Below the pieces are notes generated by a model. That model worked only from the letters and a program-made list of their open reading frames with translations, did not search any database and had not been told where the DNA came from. Shown here piece after piece: positions 57,516-64,000 of a DNA stretch of 64,000 nucleotides. The position numbers were made by a program, and so were the translations under genes. This DNA is from Tubulanus polymorphus (lineage: Eukaryota > Nemertea > Palaeonemertea > Tubulaniformes > Tubulanidae). Position 1 is the first letter of the stretch. Each line of letters begins with the position of its first letter. The stretch spans positions 20,124,153 through 20,188,152 of the forward strand of contig NC_134028.1 of the NCBI RefSeq assembly GCF_964204645.1. Reading direction: 5' to 3'.

Positions 57516-60500
57516 ATGGTGGTAATCACGCGCGTTTTAGTCTTTCAAAATCGAGTCGGGATACGGTTCCACATTTCCAAAACTTTGGATAAAGTTCCAC
57601 AATCAATGGTTGCGTAAGTTTGAATCAAGTTATTCTAGTTTCATTAATTTGGTTAATGTTTTGGCCATACAGTCAAATTCTTACCTGTAACTTTGTAGTC
57701 AACCTTAGTATTTTTCCACCCACTCGGTTTTTAAACATATTTATTATCTACCCCTTCCATTACTAGTGCTTCAACTTAACCACCTATCGTGAAATCTGGA
57801 ATATCGATTGGCCATTCCTGGAATATCTTCTAAAATGTTGTTACGCTTCTTTACTTGATAATTCTTTTTTTGTTCGTTACATCATCGATAAAACGGTTTT
57901 GATCCTCCTTTCATTGTTTGCTAAATGAAGTATAGGCTATATTTAAAGTCGTTCTAGCCACCGGGGGATTCTCAACCAAGCAGCGACGACTTGTATTGTA
58001 TCGAAACTGTCGCGAAAAATTATTTATTGGAACGTTTTATTGTGCAGTAATTAACAACGGGAAGGTTCTGTAGAATAATAGAACTAAACTCCAGGGTACA
58101 CGACAGTGCCTTAAATCAACTCGCTTCTCAGTATACAAATTGAAGCTGTCGTTATTTCTGAACTTTTTGTTATAGATCTTTACCCGGGTCACTTACGTAG
58201 GCTCAGTTCTCAGTTCTTAGTTGATTTTATTTTCCATGTATGTTACCTCGAAATAGGGGTTGGTCCCTGTTTTTCATTTGATTGGTAGATTTGATTGGAT
58301 TTGTTTTGATTTATTTGCCCCCCTTAGAAATCCACAACACTTCCCAGAAGCGAAACAGGGGGTTTGATTTGTTATCATTAATAGCTTTATTCATTGCGTT
58401 TGTTTTTACGTTATATATTCATACAATAGGTTACGTAATACTCGATGTAAATATAAAATGAAAGAACAAGATAAGCTCTGTGCTTGTGTTATGTACCATC
58501 CTCATTAGTTACAAAAGACAAAAACAAAGGGAACAAGATAAAGAAAAACGAACAAAACAAAGAGAAATAATAAACTGCATTCCAGAAATCCCACGGTATT
58601 TCACACCGACTTGGGGTAGAATTTTACCAGTTTCATTCTTTATCTTAAAAGGGATTGGCCCTGTTATTTATTTGATCGGTAGATTTCGTTTGATTTTTTG
58701 TTGTTGTTTGGTGTCCCTTACAAATCCACCACACCTGCCGGGAACGAAACAGGGGTTTTGTTAGAGTTCGGATATCGAAGTATAAAGATAGTCGTGTGAT
58801 CGTCAATCGAGTTTACGTATTTTTTGTTTAGATCGAACTTGGGTCTATTTGGTCTGGGGTCGTGTGAGCTGGTCTGCTGGACAGTCCCCTCCCTGTTGTT
58901 GCGACCGAGCTGAATGAATTTGATCTATTGTGTTCGCATTTCACTTGTTTTTCGATATTCTTTAGCTCGATCAACTTTCTGGAAGAGTCCCTATTACGTA
59001 ATGAGCTCGTATTTATATGTCTGCCGCACAATTCGACTAAAACCGGGGACTCGGACTAAGATACCATTGTGCGAATTGCCTCTGCGCTCGCGGATACGTA
59101 AGCCGTTAATCTGAATGAATTTACGTCGAATACGATACGAAACCCGTATCTTAATTAAAGAAACTTTAAAACCGTTAATTTACAAGCAATAATCCATCAG
59201 TAATTACGCACGCCAAACAAGCTTTGTACACGTGTAACAGTGAACATTCATATTCATTCGATATTCGACTTGCGTAGGCCTGAGTGTGTGTATCACGTAT
59301 TTCATGCTTTAATGGCTTCGATGGACATTACTGCTGAAAAAAGCTGCAACAATGGAAATGAACGCAACACTGATGTTAACATGAACCCTTATATAGCCAA
59401 TCAGTGTCCTAATATCCCTAACACCTTCGACCGCTCGTGAATAAATTGCCGAACACAAGAAGATATTTTCGGTTCATTCAGAAGACATGTAATTTCCGCG
59501 CGTGCGCCGGTAAATGAACATTCCCCGTGTATGATAACGAGGAAACTAACTTGAATGTATATCTAGGCATTGAAATAAATTCTTAAAAGAGGTACGTATT
59601 TGCAATGGTATAGATCCAAGAAGGTTTTAGGGGACCTCGAACTGCTCCATGTCCGTAAATTTTCAGATAGCGATATCAATCATATTAATGATGTAACAAA
59701 CCGCAATTCAAATCATTATCGATTGCTGTTTAGTCGTCTGCCAGAAATTACCGTAGGTAATGCACACATTTTCAAAGTTTCGACAAATCAGGAAAATGCA
59801 TCTTTCATTGCGATCTTGATTTATTTATTTATTTATTTTAGAGATGAATTGCAACAATGTGTACAATATGAAAGATAATACGTAATGTTGTAATATGAAA
59901 CTTGGGTTTCGGAAAATGCAAGGCTTGTATAAACTGAAACCCTGAAATGGAATGCTCAATATACAAAAAGTAGTAGTTGGCCGAAAGGGAACTACTATTC
60001 TCGATCAAAACTAACTGCGATAAATACAGAGATATTTAGATACACCAGTATGTTAAATAAACATTACCGCTTAAAGTGAATGAATAAAGGAGGGTAATCA
60101 ATCAATAAGTAGATTTATAAAGGTGTTTCATTTTTGATTTGAGAATATTCAAACTTTTAACTCATGGTTTTTATTGATTGATTATCTGATTCCAAAGTTT
60201 GGGACCCTTTTAAACTCTCAATGAAAATTTTTTAACATTGTAATGACTCAAATAAAGATAATATATCTGGGAAAACACTACGCTTCATCCCCTCTGTTCC
60301 AATATCTGAATCCGCCTCTGTATTCCTCAACTTTGAAGGCAACGACGCATGAACGATGCAGTATAAAGAATCAATTAAGTGCATCTGAATTTGAATACGT
60401 CGACAATTGGATCGAATTGACTGGCGACCATTTTAACCCCAATATTGCTGACGTAGTACACATCGACTCTCACAATACCCTTTGGATAACGCAGGATGGT

Positions 60501-60978
60501 AATCAATAAAAAATTCATTTTCGTAACGGATATTACAGTGTGAAAAAAATATGCGGGCAATATACAAAATAATATATATTTCCTCATTCGCCGTAAACTA
60601 ATCATTCACTTAGTAGATTAGACGATATCATTTCTATGCGTCCTCGGATATCACATGACTTCGTGTTCATAAACCACGTCCTATTTTTGCGTGGGTCTGT
60701 TACCTACGTAGTCGACACAAGCTACACGTTGTTTTTTTTACTCAATTCATTTCCTATTTTTACAGGATTAAAGCAACTGGGTTCAAACTGCAAGAACGAC
60801 AAACGAAACGTCCGTTTTTATATTCCGAAAAAAGAAAATCTGTGAACGTTCAATTCTACATCATTTCCTATTGGTTTATTTACGGGAAGTGGACAACAAA
60901 AACCCGGTGTTCAGTAGTGTCAGACAGACGGTTGAGTGTCGGTGATACCGCAGTTGATTTCTCGAGGAAGTTAACAAC
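57516..60978. other. Gene-poor region before the secreted-protein gene
   Basis: AT-rich sequence containing the direct repeats at 58.25-58.76 kb. A short frame ending at a TGA that overlaps AATAAA (59311-59440, MASMDITAEKS...) and an acceptor-like TTTATTTTAG at 59833-59842 are the only gene-like hints. I do not call a gene. Confidence 0.35.
58250..58760. repeat. Direct repeat pair, ~110 bases each
   Basis: 58255-58370 and 58650-58760 share GGTTGGTCCCTGTT / GGATTGGCCCTGTT, TTTGATTGGTAGATTT / TTTGATCGGTAGATTT, AAATCCACAACAC / AAATCCACCACAC and GCGAAACAGGGG / ACGAAACAGGGG in the same order. Between them is an A-rich stretch (58500-58575). Confidence 0.7.
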
Positions 60979-61072
60979 ATGGGCGAAGTTATCCTAATTC
61001 TAACAGTTTTAATGTGTGTAACGTTCACTCATGGATATACAGACGATGACTCTACTCTGATCGAGCAAACAG
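60979..61072 (+). CDS. Signal-peptide first exon of a secreted protein gene
   Basis: ATG at 60979 in good context (AACAACATGG) opens a classic signal peptide: MGEVILILTVLMCVTFTHG, followed by an acidic start of the mature protein (YTDDDSTLIEQT). The exon ends at a consensus donor GTGAGA (61073) in phase 1. No in-frame continuation exists in the intron. The next phase-compatible acceptor I see is at 63690. The intron has collected a LINE fragment, a SINE and a fold-back element. The mature protein is unidentified. Confidence 0.65.
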
Positions 61073-61149
61073 GTGAGATAAAAAACCAGCATTTCAAAAT
61101 GTGATTTTCACCCCTCTTTGGTCAGATGTTTGATTTGAACACTTTAATT

Positions 61150-61970
61150 TTCAAATATAATTTGCAGCATAGTTTACAAAGCATAATACAAAATACAGTA
61201 AATTAGACCTGGAGGGGCCTGTAGAAACCAAGGAATAGTTTGTATAAAACAGGTCCCTCAAAAGAGAAAAGAAAAAAAGAGAAATGCAATAAAGAAAAAA
61301 ATATGCTCACAGTCAACCCTTAACACACAAAATGCAAACAAAGTAAACTATGGTAACAGCTTGATTCTTGATTAAGATGTAATCATTTTATAAGCCAGTT
61401 GTTTTCTGTAATATTTCAAAAACAATAATTTTAGTTCGAATAACTATATGATATAATCAAGCACAAAGTTGCTTTCTATAATTTCTTAGGAACAGTTTAG
61501 AATTTTCCAGGTTTTTTAGATTTTCACTGAAGTTATTCCATAGTAAAGGGCCGGATACTTTTACTGAAAATGTTCTTCTTTCACTATTGAAAGAAAGTGT
61601 TTGTAAATCTTGACGTCGCCGAGTATTATGACTGTGGATTTGAAAATTTTGGCTCCAATAATTTTCGAATGATTTCGGTAATTCGGAGTGGACAAATCTG
61701 TAAATAAAAGTACCTAGCTGAAGTTTATTAATATCTTTGAGCTTGAGGATATTAAACTGTTTGAATATAGGGTCAGTGTGCGCCAAATAATAGGAATTAG
61801 AAATTAGCCTAATAACTCTTTTTTGCAATACAATTAATGGTTGACTCTTTTTTGCAATACAATTAATGGTTGAAGTTTATTTTCGAAATTTCGTCCCCAA
61901 ACTAAGTTACAATACTGGAAATATAATGTTCGAAGGTAGCAGTCAAAGTTAACCAGCAAATGCATCACCG
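61150..61970 (-). mobile_element. 5'-truncated LINE: reverse transcriptase C-terminal end
   Basis: The frame 61828-61457 reads LQKRVIRLISNSYYLAHTDP, then KLQLGTFIYRF, HSHNTRRR and GPLLWNNF. This is the conserved region after the RT domain of CR1/Jockey-type LINEs. Just upstream (to about 61965) another frame reads QYCNLVWGRNF and LQPLIVLQKR, the preceding part of the same family. The two are separated by a 29-base tandem duplication (about 61818-61875) that breaks the frame. Downstream, a stem-loop (61216-61262, arms ACAGGTCCCTC/GAGGGGCCTGT) and a TATTTTGTATTATG tract look like a LINE 3' end. It is a dead copy. Confidence 0.75.
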
Positions 61971-62639
61971 GGACCCGATTTCATAGTCTTTGACTTAGTA
62001 CCACAGTTCTTGACTAGATTTACCATCAGTTTCCATTGTTTAAAATCTCAAGAATCGAATTTCTAATATAGCTGCAAAGCAGCGATAACGGGCTTTCTGC
62101 GCAGCCTTGTTCGTATTCTCGATCTTGTCTGGATATTGTTGATAATCCGTCATCAGGAATTAATAAAATACCAGTCTTGTTAATGATGAAAATGAACTCA
62201 AATGAAAACTCTGGTTTATGAATCTGCCTGCTCAGACGAAATTTTCAAAAAAAAATCTTCATTTTTGCCAATGAAATATCGTTGATAATAGTGATAGATC
62301 ATTGCAAGTCAGAACCAGTAAATTACTAGTAGATTCTAATAAAATTATGACTTTTCCGGTTTGCTCGACTTCCCGAATATCAATAGGGTTTTCAGTGAAG
62401 GTACAGAAAATCCTAAATAAGAATCGTGGAAATATTGAGCCAGAACAGTTAAAGAGGAGCCAAAATTGAGAAATGGGGCCCAGAGATGCAGAACTAGGTC
62501 AATGTCAACAATATTGTCACTGTGTCATTAGTTATTCACAGGTTAACTTACTGCAATCTCCCTGACATCAATGTCACAAAAAACTGAATCAATTAATTAA
62601 TAGTAATTTAATCCCTATACACACTGTGACGCGATGTTA

Positions 62640-62885
62640 AACGGCACTTTCCAGTAAATTGGTATTATTAGCTCGATCAGTCATCTCTCCCCGGGGAGAA
62701 GTATCCGAGCAGCTGCTAGGGGCTCAGGAAGCATCTATCACACCAGGTGCCGATTTACTCCTGGGCGAAGAGGATAAGTGTCTTGCCCGGGGACACTACG
62801 GTAATGTGCGGGATTCGACCCCACGACGACCTGGCTTCCCAGTGTCGAACGCCCAAAGTACTCGCCCACCACTCGGCCACTTAGA
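62640..62885 (-). mobile_element. tRNA-derived SINE
   Basis: On the minus strand the head starts with an A-box-like TGGCCGAGTGGTGGGCGAG (62880-62862) and has a B box GGTCGAATCCC (about 62822-62812), spaced as in a tRNA with a long variable arm (Ser/Leu-like). The body contains GGGCAAGACACTTATCC (about 62772-62788), a block found in many animal SINE families. The 3' end is not sharply defined. Confidence 0.7.
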
Positions 62886-62968
62886 GTTTGAGAGCTTGAA
62901 TAGCTATTTTTATGAATCTGGCCGCTGATCATCAAAACTGTTCAAATTAATATGAGATACGTGTTTAC

Positions 62969-63342
62969 AGGTAACAATCCCCCGGTAAAAATCCCCCTTG
63001 GAAAAAAAATCCCCCCAAATTCGATTTCGCAGCAAAATTCGTCCATAAGAAACTACATTATTCTATGTTGAAAAAACTCAAATAGTTTTCAAAAATTTTC
63101 ATATTTTCCGTGGTGTTTTTCACAATATTCACCTCGGATAATCTGTGATTTTTACCAAGCTTCGTGACAATGACATTATTCTGTGACTTTTAGCTCTTAA
63201 CGTGCATAAAAATCACATAATCGTAGTTTTGAAAATTTCTAGTTTGTGATAGTAAAATAACTACGTAGGCCTACCCTAAGTATTACTGTAAAATTTATTA
63301 TCTGTTTTAATTTAGATATTTACCGGGTGGATTTTTACGTAC
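62969..63342. mobile_element. Second copy of the subrepeat fold-back
   Basis: The left end has three subrepeats (GGTAACAATCCCCC, GGTAAAAATCCCCC and a degenerate third), and the right end has TTTACCGGGTGGATTTTTAC. The interior is AT-rich and unlike that of the 56.6-kb copy. It sits in the intron of the secreted-protein gene. Flanking duplication is not evident. Confidence 0.55.
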
Positions 63343-63690
63343 ATTCGAGATATCTATATATTATCATCATTATCGTTTGTGTTTCGAAATGATTACTCAA
63401 TAACAACGGAAAATCGGTAAAAGGCTTAATCAATCGTAAATCAATTAAATGTTGAGATGATGACTAGACATAAAATCGGGAGAACTATCCATTCGGCCTA
63501 AATGATTTTATGTTGAGATCTACGTATCTCGGCAAAAAATTGAATTCTCATTTCTTCTAAACGATGCTCCCATGACGCTTCCGCAGAAACTGGCCCTCCA
63601 GATTTACTGTAGAACCGTGTCCTGAATCTGTGATATAAATTGAGAGAAGATTCTAGTTTTGTCTTATATACGGGGTGTTTGTGTTCGCAG

Positions 63691-63989
63691 GCCGAGCCGT
63701 TTTACATAATATAGAATTACACACACGCAGAATTTCTCGCAGATATTATAACAACAACACCACAAACCGAGTTGAATTTGAAATCTACCCGAGGCCTCTC
63801 GCAAACATCTCTTTTATTTCTTATTGGATGTTATTTTTTCTACCCGTTTGTGAAGTATGGTTTATAAACCCGAGGGTCTCTCCGACGTTAGATCTATCTA
63901 TCTACTGTTTTACCGGTGCGCAGTCTCTCTGGCTATTTGAACAGATTTTCTTATTTCACAAACGTTTTTGTAGTTCGCGTTTTATCTAA
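63691..63989 (+). CDS. Possible second exon of the secreted-protein gene
   Basis: A T/G-rich tract ending TTCGCAG (63684-63690) is followed by an open frame that fits the phase-1 donor of the signal-peptide exon. The joined protein continues GRAVLHNIELHTRRISRRYY, then NRVEFEIYPR. The Arg-rich, Asn-containing first 35 residues look coding. The later hydrophobic part may be read-through past a donor, so the true exon end is uncertain and may lie near 63790-63860. I do not recognise the family. Confidence 0.4.
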
Positions 63990-64000
63990 TATCGTAACAT

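Noticed and set aside
1-64000. CRISPR array, operon or prokaryotic system
   Set aside because: Split genes, transposon types and lack of regularly spaced repeats show a eukaryotic genome. The tandem repeats found are minisatellites or transposon termini.

Overview
The window is animal (metazoan) nuclear DNA. It is AT-rich, its genes are split by GT-AG introns, and it is crowded with short inverted-repeat transposons, SINE-like and LINE-like debris. There are no bacterial operons, ribosome binding sites or CRISPR arrays. The gene content (a polycystin-1/REJ-type receptor with a WSC domain, a fast-evolving class A peptide-type GPCR, a CBM20 protein) fits a marine invertebrate, perhaps a lophotrochozoan. 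That assignment is inference only.

Bases 1-18201 (minus strand) hold most of one large gene. I could join 26 exons, and all 25 junctions keep the reading phase. They encode about 2,420 residues: signal peptide, WSC domain, a run of PKD-type beta-sandwich repeats with a Cys-rich insert, a REJ module, a linker, and the start of a GAIN-like region with a Ser/Thr-rich insert. The gene runs off the left edge, where the GPS, PLAT and membrane part would be expected. Its introns carry at least six separate MITE-like elements.

Bases 20628-21731 (plus) encode a single-exon class A GPCR. A decayed Penelope-type reverse transcriptase lies directly downstream, followed by GC-rich inverted-repeat elements to about 26 kb. 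Bases 27052-30582 (plus) carry three phase-compatible exons of a CBM20 (starch/glycogen-binding) protein; its last intron contains two MITEs, one nested in the other.

Bases 30.6-60.9 kb are mostly intergenic or intronic and repeat-dominated. They contain two large fold-back elements (1.76 and 2.29 kb), a fold-back with tandem-subrepeat termini and a 10-bp flanking duplication, a fold-back pair of tRNA-like heads, minisatellites, a candidate first exon at 33.1 kb and the end of an unrecognised minus-strand gene at 46.75-47.24 kb. At the right edge a secreted-protein gene begins (signal-peptide exon at 60979). Its intron contains a truncated LINE, a tRNA-derived SINE and a second subrepeat fold-back, and a possible second exon starts at 63691.

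No operon-like cooperation is seen. The best-supported biology is the receptor architecture of the PKD1-like protein; the most unusual DNA is the collection of fold-back elements.
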